Assembly (NCBI GenBank): GCA_028285265.1
Contig: JANQPX010000053.1
Span: forward strand, 186,001 to 250,000
Reading direction: 5' to 3'
Length of the DNA stretch: 64,000 nt
Source: Geminicoccaceae bacterium
GTDB lineage: Bacteria > Pseudomonadota > Alphaproteobacteria > Geminicoccales > Geminicoccaceae
The position numbers and the translations under genes are program-made. A model generated the notes under the pieces. That model was not told the DNA's origin, made no database searches, and was given only the letters and a program-made list of their open reading frames with translations. Of the stretch, positions 16,494-29,587 are shown piece by piece. Position 1 is the stretch's first letter; every line of letters starts with the position of its first letter.

Positions 16494-17951
16494 ATGACGT
16501 CAGGAATGATGCAGTTTGTCGACGTCGAAAAGGCCATGCCAGACAAGCGTGGGGCCGAGTTCAGGCGTCAAGATTTTCGCGAAATCTATGAGGAGTTTCA
16601 GCCGAAGCGTGCGGCCGAACAGGCGTCGCGCTGTGAACAATGCGGCATACCTTTTTGTCAGGTCCACTGCCCGCTCAGCAACAATATCCCGGACTGGCTG
16701 CGCATGACCGCGGAAGGGCGATTGGAAGAAGCCTATGAAATCGCCTCTTCGACCAACAACATGCCAGAGATTTGTGGCAGAATTTGCCCTCAAGATCGTC
16801 TATGCGAAGGCAATTGTGTCATTGAAAAAGGGTTCGAATCGGTCACCATAGGTGCGGTTGAAAAATACATCGTCGACACAGCCTTCGAGCAAGGCTGGGT
16901 GAAGCCGGTCGTACCATCTGTCGAGCGTTCCGAGAGCATTGCAGTGATCGGGGCCGGCCCGGCCGGCCTCGCCGTTGCTGAACAACTCAGGAAACTCGGC
17001 TACCAGATCACGATCTATGATCGGTATGACCGTATTGGTGGTCTTCTCGTTTACGGGATCCCGAATTTCAAACTAGAGAAAGAGGTGGTCGCGCGCCGCG
17101 CTGCCATGCTCGAAGCCAGCAATATTCGGTTCGAGCTTGGCGTCGATATCGGGAAAGACATCTCCTTCGAACAATTGCGAACGCGCCATGATGCCGTCTT
17201 CATCGGCACAGGCGTCTACCGTGCGCGGGAATTGGCTGTGCCGGGTGTCGGCCTCGATCAAGTTGTCCCGGCATTGGACTATTTGACCGCTAGTAATCGT
17301 AAAGGCCTGGGTGATGATGTCGCGCCTTTCGATGAGGGCTCGCTGAATGCTGATGGTAAGCGTGTGGTAGTGATTGGCGGCGGCGATACAGCGATGGACT
17401 GCGTCCGGACTGCTGTCCGCCAAGGAGCCATTTCCGTCAAATGTCTTTATCGCCGGGACAAGGCGAACATGCCAGGCTCGATGCGCGAGGTCGAACACGC
17501 TGAAGAGGAGGGTGTCGAGTTCGTCTGGCAAGCAGCACCGGAGGCTTTCCTGGGGGACGGCGTTGTGTCCGGGGTGCGCGCTGTGCGCATGCGTCTCGGC
17601 GCGCCGGATGCCACGGGGCGTCAGCGGCCAGAAGTGATTCCGGAGAGCACCTTCACTTTGGATGCTGACTTGGCCATCAAGGCGCTCGGCTTCGATCCTG
17701 AGGACCTCCCGACACTCTTCGACCAGCCAGACCTTCAGGTGACGCGCTGGGGCACGATTAAGATTGACTGGCAAACCATGATGACACCGATGGACGGCGT
17801 TTTCGCCGGCGGTGACATCGTGCGGGGTGCCTCGCTCGTGGTTTGGGGCGTTAAAGACGGGCGCGATGCAGCGCTCGGTATTCACGAGTATCTCAAGACC
17901 AAAGCTGCTCTGCCAGTGGAAGAGTTGCCGACGGCTGTGGCTGCTTCCTAG
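16494..17951 (+). CDS. gltD: Glutamate synthase (NADPH) small subunit
   Basis: 485 residues, start ATG 16494 behind CAGGGAGGCGTC. The N-terminal domain carries the Cys sets CEQCGIPFCQVHCP and CGRICPQDRLCEGNC for the 4Fe-4S clusters. The FAD-binding GAGPAGLAVAEQLRKLG and the NADPH-binding GGGDTAMDCVRTAVRQGA motifs follow, and GGDIVRGASLVVW closes the FAD site. It transfers electrons from NADPH to the large subunit. The gene order gltD-gltB, with 24 bases between them, indicates one operon. Confidence 0.96.
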   Translation: MTSGMMQFVDVEKAMPDKRGAEFRRQDFREIYEEFQPKRAAEQASRCEQCGIPFCQVHCPLSNNIPDWLRMTAEGRLEEAYEIASSTNNMPEICGRICPQDRLCEGNCVIEKGFESVTIGAVEKYIVDTAFEQGWVKPVVPSVERSESIAVIGAGPAGLAVAEQLRKLGYQITIYDRYDRIGGLLVYGIPNFKLEKEVVARRAAMLEASNIRFELGVDIGKDISFEQLRTRHDAVFIGTGVYRARELAVPGVGLDQVVPALDYLTASNRKGLGDDVAPFDEGSLNADGKRVVVIGGGDTAMDCVRTAVRQGAISVKCLYRRDKANMPGSMREVEHAEEEGVEFVWQAAPEAFLGDGVVSGVRAVRMRLGAPDATGRQRPEVIPESTFTLDADLAIKALGFDPEDLPTLFDQPDLQVTRWGTIKIDWQTMMTPMDGVFAGGDIVRGASLVVWGVKDGRDAALGIHEYLKTKAALPVEELPTAVAAS

Positions 17952-17975
17952 TCGCTTGGGTAAGGAAATGTGATC

Positions 17976-22547
<4,572 letters not shown>

Positions 22548-22570
22548 CACCTGTATGCGTGCCGATTAGT

Positions 22571-22591
22571 TCCCGCCTGCTTCGGGTGGGA
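22571..22591 (+). terminator. Hairpin downstream of gltB
   Basis: TCCCGCC (22571-22577) pairs with GGTGGGA (22585-22591) with one G-U. No T-run follows, so it may stabilise the 3' end or mark a factor-dependent end rather than act as an intrinsic terminator. Confidence 0.3.
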
Positions 22592-22714
22592 GCGTTGGCT
22601 CGCGCCCTTAGATGGCATGAAATGGCATAAATATTTCATCGTGGAATTCCTTGTCGATTTTTGTTCAAAAAACTGTTGTCAGGCCGATAGGAACTCGACA
22701 CATTAAGGTGAAAT

Positions 22715-22726
22715 ACACTGAAGTGT
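22715..22726. promoter_or_regulatory. Short dyad upstream of the sugar ABC operon
   Basis: ACACT-GA-AGTGT, a perfect 5-2-5 dyad 65 bases before the binding-protein start, followed by a second imperfect dyad around GGTGAACTCCACC. This is an operator candidate for a repressor not encoded nearby. Confidence 0.25.
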
Positions 22727-22790
22727 CTGGTGAACTCCACCTGTTCAAAATCGCCAGCGTGACCTGTCGCATGAAGGGAGCAAAGTTCCA

Positions 22791-23702
22791 ATGAGAAAAG
22801 CGTTGTTTATGGCTGCCGCCGCTATGATGGTGACCTCAGCCGCCCATGCCGAACGCTATGTTATGGTGACCCACACCCAAGGCACGGATCCGTTTTGGCC
22901 AGTCGTTGAAAAGGGAGCAAAGGACGCAGCTGCCGCCTTGGGCGTCGAGCTCGAGTACAACTTTGCGCCGTCCGGTGACATGTCGGACATGGCCGCGCTG
23001 ATCGAAGCGGGTGCAGCGACGTCACCTGATGGCATGATTATTTCGCTCCCGGACGCAGACGCCCTTGGCGGGGCCATTCGCGCCGCTGTTGATGCCGGTA
23101 TTCCCGTCGTGACGATTAACTCTGGCCTCGAATCATCGGCAGAGCTGGGTGCTTTGATGCATGTTGGGCAGCCCGAATATGATGCTGGCTTCGCCGCTGG
23201 TGGACGCGCCAAGGAAGAGGGTGCCACCAATTCGCTTTGTCTTAACCAAGAGGCCTTCAACACAGCCCTCGTGGATCGCTGCCAAGGCTATTTTGACGCC
23301 ACGGGACAAGAACTGAACATGATCGATGTCTCGAATGATGTGGCTCAGATCCAAACCCGCACGGCTGCAGCCTTGCTCGCCGACAACTCGATCGACAGCG
23401 TTCTCGCTGTTGGTCCTCATGTTTGTGAAGCGGCCGCCGCTGCAATCGACGAAGCGGGGGCTAGTGTTCATCTCTCGTGCTTCGATCTAACGCCGGGGGT
23501 GATTTCCATGATCGATGAGGGGAAGGTTGCTTTCTCAATCGACCAGCAGCAGCGTCTCCAGGGCTACATGCCAGTGGTTGTCCTGCATCTCTACAACACC
23601 AACGCCGGCATGCTGCCTGGTTCGAATGTTAACTCCGGACCAGGCTTCGTCGATGCGTCCAACGCTGCCGCTGTTGCCGACCAGGCCGGAACCAACCGAT
23701 AG
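22791..23702 (+). CDS. Sugar ABC transporter periplasmic binding protein (ribose/fructose class)
   Basis: 303 residues with a signal peptide (MRKALFMAAAAMMVTSAAHA). The mature protein is a LacI-like periplasmic binding fold: YVMVTHTQGTDPFWPVVEKG, PDGMIISLPDADAL, IPVVTINSG, DSVLAVGPHVCEAA, and the hinge near FSIDQQQRLQGYMPVVVL. It captures a monosaccharide or similar ligand for the permease and ATPase encoded next. The ligand is not determinable from the sequence. A strong hairpin follows the stop, before the permease gene. Confidence 0.88.
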   Translation: MRKALFMAAAAMMVTSAAHAERYVMVTHTQGTDPFWPVVEKGAKDAAAALGVELEYNFAPSGDMSDMAALIEAGAATSPDGMIISLPDADALGGAIRAAVDAGIPVVTINSGLESSAELGALMHVGQPEYDAGFAAGGRAKEEGATNSLCLNQEAFNTALVDRCQGYFDATGQELNMIDVSNDVAQIQTRTAAALLADNSIDSVLAVGPHVCEAAAAAIDEAGASVHLSCFDLTPGVISMIDEGKVAFSIDQQQRLQGYMPVVVLHLYNTNAGMLPGSNVNSGPGFVDASNAAAVADQAGTNR

Positions 23703-23737
23703 TTGGTACGATCTACGGCGTTGATTTGATGTAGCCG

Positions 23738-23769
23738 AATGGGGCGATTCTGAATGGGATCGCCCCATT
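23738..23769 (+). terminator. Strong hairpin between binding protein and permease genes
   Basis: AATGGGGCGAT (23738-23748) pairs perfectly with ATCGCCCCATT (23759-23769) across a 10-base loop, then TTTGCTC. The short T-run suggests a leaky terminator or mRNA stabiliser that raises binding protein over permease. Confidence 0.55.
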
Positions 23770-23823
23770 TTGCTCACAGGATTGGCTGATCTGATAGAGT
23801 TTTAGAAAACCGGGGACAAGGCG

Positions 23824-25551
23824 ATGGCGACTAAGGCGAGCGCCGGGCGGACAGAAGCTGATCGGCGGGCAAAGACCGGGCTTTGGGGCAAGGTGGTCAA
23901 TCGTCCGGAGATCGGCGCTTTCATGGTGATGATCTTGGTGCTGGTGGCGCTTGGCATGGCGTCCGGCGGTCTCACCGGAGGTGTGGGCTGGAATCCGCTC
24001 GACGGCACGGCTTACAATCCGCTTGGCCTGAGAAACAACACGCGCATTGTCGCTCAGCTCGGTATTATCGCCATCGGCGCCTGTCTTTTGATGATTGCGG
24101 GCGAGTTCGACTTATCCATCGGTTCGATGATTGGTTTTGCCGGCATGTCCATGGCGTTGATGTTGAAATGGGGATTTCACGTTTCGATACCGTTTACTGG
24201 CATCACCCTCATCAGCATCAATGAGGTGACACCGCTTATGGCGGTGCTGCTGACGCTTTGTATGACCCTCGCGTTTGGTTTCTTGATCGGCAACATCGTC
24301 GTCCGCTCGAAACTGCCGTCATTTATCGTCACCTTGGCCTTTCTGTTTTTCATCCGGGGGCTGACGGAAGTTTGCTACCGCTTCTTGAACCGAGCGCCGG
24401 GTGAGCGCTCTGGTTCAACTCAAGTTTCCGATTTGCCGGACTTCAAGAACCTCATCAATCTTGAACCTTATCGGGACATGGTGAGCTATGCACAAACCCA
24501 AGCGAGCCAACTCGCCCAGGGATGCCTCAGCGTCTTTCAACGTCCGCTCAACAACAATCTCGCCTCTGCCGAACAGGTTCAAACCTTCATTGGGAATGCG
24601 TCGACAAGCTCCAAATTGACAGCCGACCAACTGGCGGCGATCGTCGAGCGCGCCGGTCCTGGCAATGATCTCACGAAAGAGCAGATCGGCGAGGTGGTGA
24701 ACGATGTCTGTGCGGTCGATCCTTCGACGGTCTCGATGATTATGGAACGGGCGACCGCCAAACGCTTACCGGACGCCGACCTGATGGCCGTCTTTCAGAC
24801 ATTACCGACGGAGACGGTCGATCGGTTGCGGGACGGCTTGGAGACTAGGGCGTTGCTCGACGCGACCAGGAAGGCTGAGATTGCCGGACGGGAAGCGCCA
24901 AGTCAGGCACCCGCCATCTCTGATCTCCAGGTGGCGCGTGACTACATGGATAGTCTCTCGACGATCAACCCGACTGCCAACATGTTCGGCGGCGATATCT
25001 TTGAACCGGTCTTCGATTGGCTCTACCGCATCGGCTACAATATCAATCCAGGTGGCAGCCAGTGGGTCGAAGGGCTTTATGCCGTGGTCGGTTGGTGGAT
25101 CGCCATCGCCTTCGTCGCCTGGTTTGTCCTGGAGCGCACCAAAGCTGGTAATTGGATCTATTCGACCGGCGGAAATCTCCAGGCTGCACGCGCCAATGGT
25201 GTTCCGACCGATGCGGTCAAAATCTCGCTTTTCATGTTCACCGCCTTTTGCGCGACCATCTTCGCCGCTACGCAGGTATTCGATACCAACTCGGCCGATG
25301 CTGCTAAGGGCAATCTCAAGGAGCTGGAGGCGATCGCCACCGCTGTGGTCGGGGGCGCCATCCTGACGGGCGGATTTGGCTCTATCGTCGGCGTCGTTTT
25401 CGGCGCCATTATCTTCGGCCTCGCTCAAAACGCACTCTTCTACATCCCATGGCTCGACGGTGCCTACTATCGCATGTTCCTGGGCTCGATCTTGCTCGCC
25501 GCCGCACTTCTTAACGAAAATGTGCGCAAGCGGTTTACGGGAGGGATCTAG
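23824..25551 (+). CDS. Sugar ABC transporter permease with large internal insertion
   Basis: 575 residues, whereas RbsC/FrcC-type permeases are about 320-360. The N-terminal part has the usual helices and the family motif AGEFDLSIGSMIGFAGM. After LPSFIVTLAFLFFIRGLTE, a segment of about 220 residues (about 190-409) lacks hydrophobic helices and is polar and helix-rich. The normal C-terminal half resumes with EGLYAVVGWWIAIAFVAWFVLERTKAGNWIY, the GGNLQAARANG loop and VVGGAILTGGFGSIVGVVFGA. By topology of the family the extra piece should lie in the periplasm (inference). The reading frame is uninterrupted, so this is an insertion rather than an error. Confidence 0.88.
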   Translation: MATKASAGRTEADRRAKTGLWGKVVNRPEIGAFMVMILVLVALGMASGGLTGGVGWNPLDGTAYNPLGLRNNTRIVAQLGIIAIGACLLMIAGEFDLSIGSMIGFAGMSMALMLKWGFHVSIPFTGITLISINEVTPLMAVLLTLCMTLAFGFLIGNIVVRSKLPSFIVTLAFLFFIRGLTEVCYRFLNRAPGERSGSTQVSDLPDFKNLINLEPYRDMVSYAQTQASQLAQGCLSVFQRPLNNNLASAEQVQTFIGNASTSSKLTADQLAAIVERAGPGNDLTKEQIGEVVNDVCAVDPSTVSMIMERATAKRLPDADLMAVFQTLPTETVDRLRDGLETRALLDATRKAEIAGREAPSQAPAISDLQVARDYMDSLSTINPTANMFGGDIFEPVFDWLYRIGYNINPGGSQWVEGLYAVVGWWIAIAFVAWFVLERTKAGNWIYSTGGNLQAARANGVPTDAVKISLFMFTAFCATIFAATQVFDTNSADAAKGNLKELEAIATAVVGGAILTGGFGSIVGVVFGAIIFGLAQNALFYIPWLDGAYYRMFLGSILLAAALLNENVRKRFTGGI

Positions 25552-25552
25552 G

Positions 25553-26335
25553 ATGGATGGAACGGTCCCCGTCATTCGGGTTGAGAATTTAGTCAAGAAA
25601 TTTGGCAACTTCACGGCATTGAACGGCGTGAGCCTGGATGTGCATACGGGCGAAGTGCATGCCCTGTTAGGCGACAATGGAGCCGGCAAGTCCACCCTCA
25701 TTAAGACGCTTGCGGGTGTTCATCAGCCGACATCTGGGACCATCTATTTGAGCGGCGCCGCGCAGCACTTCCGGACACCGCGTGACAGCTCAGATGCTGG
25801 CATTGGTGTGGTCTATCAGGACCTTGCGCTCAATCCTCTTGCATCCGTGACGAGGAATTTTTTTCTTGGGCGCGAGGTCACAGGCGGTCCGGGGCCTTTC
25901 GGCTGGATGAAGATGTCAGAGATGGACCGGATTGCGACGGAGCAGATGGCCGAGATCGGCATCAACATCTCCGATCCGAGCCAAACCGTTGGCACGATGT
26001 CTGGCGGCCAGAAGCAGACCTTGGCGATCGCGCGGGCTATCTATTTTGGGGCCAAGGTGCTGATCCTTGATGAGCCCACGTCGGCGCTCGGGCAAAAGCA
26101 GCAGATGGAAGTCCTCAAGACGATTCGCCGCGTGCAAAAGCGCGGCGATATCGCGATTATTCTGATTACCCATAATGAGATCCATGCAAAGTTGATTGCG
26201 GATCGCTTCACCTTTCTGTCGCTTGGTGAGGTCATCGGCGCTGGTACCAAGCACGATCTTGAAGGCGAAGAAATTCGAAAGTTGATGGCTGGTGGAGCCG
26301 AACTTGCTGATCTGGCACAGGAACTGGCGGTTTGA
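25553..26335 (+). CDS. Sugar ABC transporter ATP-binding protein
   Basis: 260 residues from ATG 25553 (GGAGGGATCTAGG upstream), one base after the permease stop; a longer in-frame opening inside the permease gene is not used. Contains Walker A GDNGAGKST, Q-loop VVYQDLALNP, signature MSGGQKQTLAIARA, Walker B VLILDEPTSALG and the H-loop ILITHNE. It has a single nucleotide-binding domain, as in FrcA-type importers rather than the double RbsA. It is expected to homodimerise under the permease pair. Confidence 0.92.
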   Translation: MDGTVPVIRVENLVKKFGNFTALNGVSLDVHTGEVHALLGDNGAGKSTLIKTLAGVHQPTSGTIYLSGAAQHFRTPRDSSDAGIGVVYQDLALNPLASVTRNFFLGREVTGGPGPFGWMKMSEMDRIATEQMAEIGINISDPSQTVGTMSGGQKQTLAIARAIYFGAKVLILDEPTSALGQKQQMEVLKTIRRVQKRGDIAIILITHNEIHAKLIADRFTFLSLGEVIGAGTKHDLEGEEIRKLMAGGAELADLAQELAV

Positions 26336-26375
26336 TCATTGAGAACCGCTTCTTGGAGCGAGGATATCAGGCCAA

Positions 26376-26996
26376 ATGATGCGGGATGGAGAGATGTACA
26401 AACTCATTGGCTCCCCGAAGACCAGAGCCTTCCGGGTAGTTTGGATGCTTGAAGAGTTGGGGCTCGACTATGATATCGATCCCGCGACGCCGAGGAGCGA
26501 TGACATCCTGGCCGTCAATCCATCGGGCAAGGTCCCGGCACTGCAAGTCGGTGATGATGTTATCATTGATTCCGTGGCGATCTGCCAGTTTCTTGCGGAC
26601 AAGCACGGCCAATTCACCTATCCGGCGGGTAGCCTTGAGCGGGCACAACAGGACAGTTGGACCCATTTCGCCCTGGATGAGGTCGACTCGGCCCTCTGGT
26701 TCTTTGCAAAGAACACATTTGTCCTACCCAAGGAGCTGCGCAGCAAGATGGCGCGCGAGGCCTGTCGCTTTGAGTTTGAGCGGGCCATGGGTTTCCTCGA
26801 ACAGCGTCTCGACGATCGTGTTTTTGTCATGGGTGACCAGTTCACGATCCCCGATCTTATCCTTGGTCATTGTGCGGGTTGGGCCATGAACGGCGCAAAA
26901 TGGCCCATCCCTGAGGGGCCGGTCGCCGACTACATCACGAGAGTTCGGTCACGACCGGCTTGCGTTCGGGCTTTGGAGATCAGGGAGCGGTACTGA
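26376..26996 (+). CDS. Glutathione S-transferase family protein
   Basis: 206 residues with the thioredoxin-like N-terminal domain (YKLIGSPKTRAFRVVWMLEELGLDY, NPSGKVPAL cis-Pro loop, DSVAICQFLADKHG) and an all-helical C-terminal domain. The 'S' of GSPKTRA is a candidate glutathione-activating residue. An alternative start at ATG 26394 would remove six residues; it sits right at the fold start. The substrate is unknown. It is 40 bases after the ABC ATPase, possibly in the same transcript by read-through. Confidence 0.85.
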   Translation: MMRDGEMYKLIGSPKTRAFRVVWMLEELGLDYDIDPATPRSDDILAVNPSGKVPALQVGDDVIIDSVAICQFLADKHGQFTYPAGSLERAQQDSWTHFALDEVDSALWFFAKNTFVLPKELRSKMAREACRFEFERAMGFLEQRLDDRVFVMGDQFTIPDLILGHCAGWAMNGAKWPIPEGPVADYITRVRSRPACVRALEIRERY

Positions 26997-27178
26997 CGTC
27001 GTCGGCTCTTCTAGGAGGCCACAATCCACTTCCAACTGGACAGTCGTTCATCAGGCTGTCATTCAACCATGGTTACTGCACCCCATGGGGCGCTTACGGC
27101 GTTGGATTGAGAATTGTGTCATTACAAGATAATATTTAAAAGTTTCTTAAACCATCCACTGAATGCGGCAGATTGCGG

Positions 27179-27751
27179 ATGTCCAAGGAACGATATGTGG
27201 GCGAGCGCCGGGCTTTGTGGCATTTTCTTGCCGAACTTAAGCCTTTGGTCATTGATGCACTTGGCGAGGATTCGCTCCTGCGCCATCGCATCGACCAAGC
27301 TCTGAAATCTGGTGATCTTGACATGTTGCGCAATGCGCGCCGTATCTTTCATCATCATCCGGATTCGCTGAAGCGGCAGCTCATGCGCGGTATCTTCGAG
27401 GGAGCAGCTCCTGGTGAAGAACTGCCGCGGATGATGCCCGATGAGGGGCTGTCGCCGTCGGAGCAAGAGGCGGCCTTGGGCCCAGATGTGACGCGTGTGG
27501 TGCGTTTCGATGCTATTCCAGCAGCGTCGGCTGAAGAGACTGCGGTTTCCGTCGAACCCGCCCTTGGTGAAGCCGATGCCGCGCCGGTCCGCGTTCTGGT
27601 CAAGCACGGTACGCTTCCGAGAAGTGCCGCAGAATCGCTCCGGCAGGTGGCCGCGTGGATTGAAAATGACCGGCGTTTGCTGTCGAGCCAGCATTGGGCA
27701 ATGCGTGACGATGAGAATGAGCCAGCCGACGAGACCGTTGATAAGGCTTAG
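27179..27751 (+). CDS. Conserved-looking hypothetical protein
   Basis: 190 residues, not recognised. The N-terminal ~75 residues are helical and basic (ERRALWHFLAELKPLVIDALG, DMLRNARRIFHHHPDSLKRQLMRGIFEG). An acidic/Ala-rich linker follows, then PVRVLVKHGTLPRSAAESLRQVAAWIENDRRLL. The ATG at 27179 is used; a TTG at 27173 is also in frame, and neither has a good ribosome site. No signal peptide. It is followed closely by a lipoprotein gene. Confidence 0.6.
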   Translation: MSKERYVGERRALWHFLAELKPLVIDALGEDSLLRHRIDQALKSGDLDMLRNARRIFHHHPDSLKRQLMRGIFEGAAPGEELPRMMPDEGLSPSEQEAALGPDVTRVVRFDAIPAASAEETAVSVEPALGEADAAPVRVLVKHGTLPRSAAESLRQVAAWIENDRRLLSSQHWAMRDDENEPADETVDKA

Positions 27752-27773
27752 AACGACTCCATCGGATAGGAGG

Positions 27774-28376
27774 ATGCCCCGGCATTCCGGCCGGGTCCTT
27801 ACGACGCTTGCCGTCATGTTGGCTGGTTCCGTTGTTCTGAGTTGTGCACCCAAGGTCGAAGTTGGACCTGTTGGTGATGCATCTGCGGCGCGGAAGGTTC
27901 TCGAGGCCGCGCTGGATGACGGTCCGGTACGTGCGCAGATTTTCGGTGATCCCTATGGCCTTGACCCTGCCCGCCAAGAAACCCTGGTGACGGGGGCATT
28001 CGGACAAGGTGTCCAGGGAATCAAGGCGAGGTTCAGCGCTGATCCCGGCCTCTACGGGGGCGACCAACCGCGCCTTGTTGTGATCCTGAACCCCCGCTCC
28101 GATCCGCCAAGCGCTGAAGCTTGCAAGGCACCTGAGCGCATCCGGACAAGCGCAGCGGCGGACGATCTTGTCCTGCTCGCAGCGTTTTGCGACGGCCCGC
28201 AATTGATCAATGGCGCGCGCGCGGAAAGCCAGATCGATGGGCCGGCTGACCAACGTCTCATGCGCATGTTTTGGCAGACCGCTGGCGTCCTTTTCCCCGA
28301 CAACTACCGTAACGAGTACGGTATCGACATCGTCCCTGGTCTCAACATTGGGCTCGGTGGCTCATTCGGCTTTTAG
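27774..28376 (+). CDS. Putative lipoprotein of unknown function
   Basis: 200 residues. The start at 27774 gives a signal peptide with basic n-region (MPRHSGR), a hydrophobic core and lipobox VVLSC, so lipidation at about residue 24 is expected. AGGAGG abuts this ATG, unusually close; an in-frame TTG at 27738 is the alternative. The mature part contains four further Cys (e.g. EACKAP and AAFCDG), and GPQLINGARAESQIDGPADQRLM. No family recognised. Probably co-transcribed with the 27179 gene. Confidence 0.6.
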   Translation: MPRHSGRVLTTLAVMLAGSVVLSCAPKVEVGPVGDASAARKVLEAALDDGPVRAQIFGDPYGLDPARQETLVTGAFGQGVQGIKARFSADPGLYGGDQPRLVVILNPRSDPPSAEACKAPERIRTSAAADDLVLLAAFCDGPQLINGARAESQIDGPADQRLMRMFWQTAGVLFPDNYRNEYGIDIVPGLNIGLGGSFGF

Positions 28377-28407
28377 CGTCCCGTTTGTTGGCATGACGGA
28401 GATTTGA

Positions 28408-29529
28408 ATGGGTGACGTCGTGATCGTCGGTGCGGGTATCGCTGGCGCGTCCTTGGCATACGAACTTTCAGCGCAACGTAACGTCGTCCTACTGGAGCAA
28501 GAGACGAGGCCTGGCTATCACAGTACGGGCCGCTCGGCCGCGATGCTTATCGCGACCTACGGGACAGAGGCTGTTCGGCGTCTCACCATGGCAAGCCGTC
28601 CCTTTTTCGAGTCGCCGCCAGAAGGCTTCTCGGATCTGCCGTTGCTGTCTTCGCGTGGTTTCCTTCATCTAGCCCGTGACGATCAACTCCAGCAGCTGTC
28701 AGTCTTTGAACAGGAAGCGACGCCGTTCAATTCAGATCTCCAACGCTTGGACAAAGACGGTGTTCTCAAGATCGCACCTCTCATTAATCCTAGCTATCCT
28801 GCCGCTGGCCTGCTCGAGCCCGATGCCATGGCGATTGACGATTCGGCGTTGCATCAGGGCTTTTTGACAGGTTTCTCCAGGCGAGGCGGTCGGCTGCTGA
28901 CGGATGCGAAAGTGCTGAGTGTGAGCTCATCCGGCGCTCAGCGCTGGAAAGTCGACACGAAGGCGGGCCTGTTTGAGGCTGACATTCTGGTTAATGCTGC
29001 CGGCGCCTGGGGCGACGAATTCGCCAAGTTTTGCGGCATTCAACCCCTTGGGCTCCAGCCAAAGCGGCGTACGGCGATCCTGTTGGATCCGCCCGATGGC
29101 AAGGGCGTCCCGGGCACGATGCCCATGGTGTCTGACATCGATAATGAATTCTACGTGAAGCCTGAGGGTGGTGCGCTCATGGTATCGCCTGCCGATGAAA
29201 CGCCCGTGTCGCCATCGGATGTCCAACCCGAGGAGTTGGACATTGCGATTGCGGTCGATCGCTATGAAACGCTAAGTGGTGTCCGTGTTCAGACCATTCG
29301 TCGGCGTTGGGCCGGGCTTCGAAGTTTTGTTTCCGACCGCAGCCCCGTCATCGGCTTTGACTCTGGAGATGACGGTTTCTTTTGGTTGGTGGGGCAGGGA
29401 GGTTTCGGCATCATGACAGCGCCAGGAGCCGCAAAGCTGGCCGCCTGCTTGATCCAAAAAAACAACCCGTCGATGATCCTCGACGGGTTGGTGTCGGCCG
29501 TATCACCCCATCGCTTGCGTCGCACTTAG
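28408..29529 (+). CDS. FAD-dependent oxidoreductase of the D-amino acid oxidase (DAO) family
   Basis: 373 residues. The FAD-binding dinucleotide fold is at the N-terminus (VVIVGAGIAGASLAYELS, then VLLEQETRPGYHSTGRSAAM), the substrate domain is in the middle, and the second FAD motif is near the end (RRRWAGLRSF, FFWLVGQGGFGIMTAPGAAK). Family members oxidise amino acids such as glycine, sarcosine or D-amino acids. No partner subunits are nearby, so a single-subunit oxidase or dehydrogenase is likely. The last codons overlap a hairpin that would terminate the converging LuxR gene. Confidence 0.85.
   Translation: MGDVVIVGAGIAGASLAYELSAQRNVVLLEQETRPGYHSTGRSAAMLIATYGTEAVRRLTMASRPFFESPPEGFSDLPLLSSRGFLHLARDDQLQQLSVFEQEATPFNSDLQRLDKDGVLKIAPLINPSYPAAGLLEPDAMAIDDSALHQGFLTGFSRRGGRLLTDAKVLSVSSSGAQRWKVDTKAGLFEADILVNAAGAWGDEFAKFCGIQPLGLQPKRRTAILLDPPDGKGVPGTMPMVSDIDNEFYVKPEGGALMVSPADETPVSPSDVQPEELDIAIAVDRYETLSGVRVQTIRRRWAGLRSFVSDRSPVIGFDSGDDGFFWLVGQGGFGIMTAPGAAKLAACLIQKNNPSMILDGLVSAVSPHRLRRT
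29456..29489 (-). terminator. Intrinsic terminator for the LuxR gene, inside the opposing CDS
   Basis: Arms 29464-29473 (AACCCGTCGA) and 29480-29489 (TCGACGGGTT) are perfectly complementary over 10 bases with a 6-base loop. Read on the minus strand, the stem is followed by GTTTTTTT (29463-29456). It lies about 100 bases past the minus-strand LuxR stop, yet within the last 25 codons of the plus-strand oxidase gene. Confidence 0.75.
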
Positions 29530-29587
29530 GACTATCATTCTGGCGGAATCAAGGTCACCGGACGTGGTCTCACGCGATCCGGGTCGG

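Noticed and set aside
24802-25701. 299-codon minus-strand frame opposite the permease insertion
   Set aside because: It could suggest that the insert is really an antisense gene, but the permease frame is continuous with flanking helices, while the minus frame has no recognisable motif.
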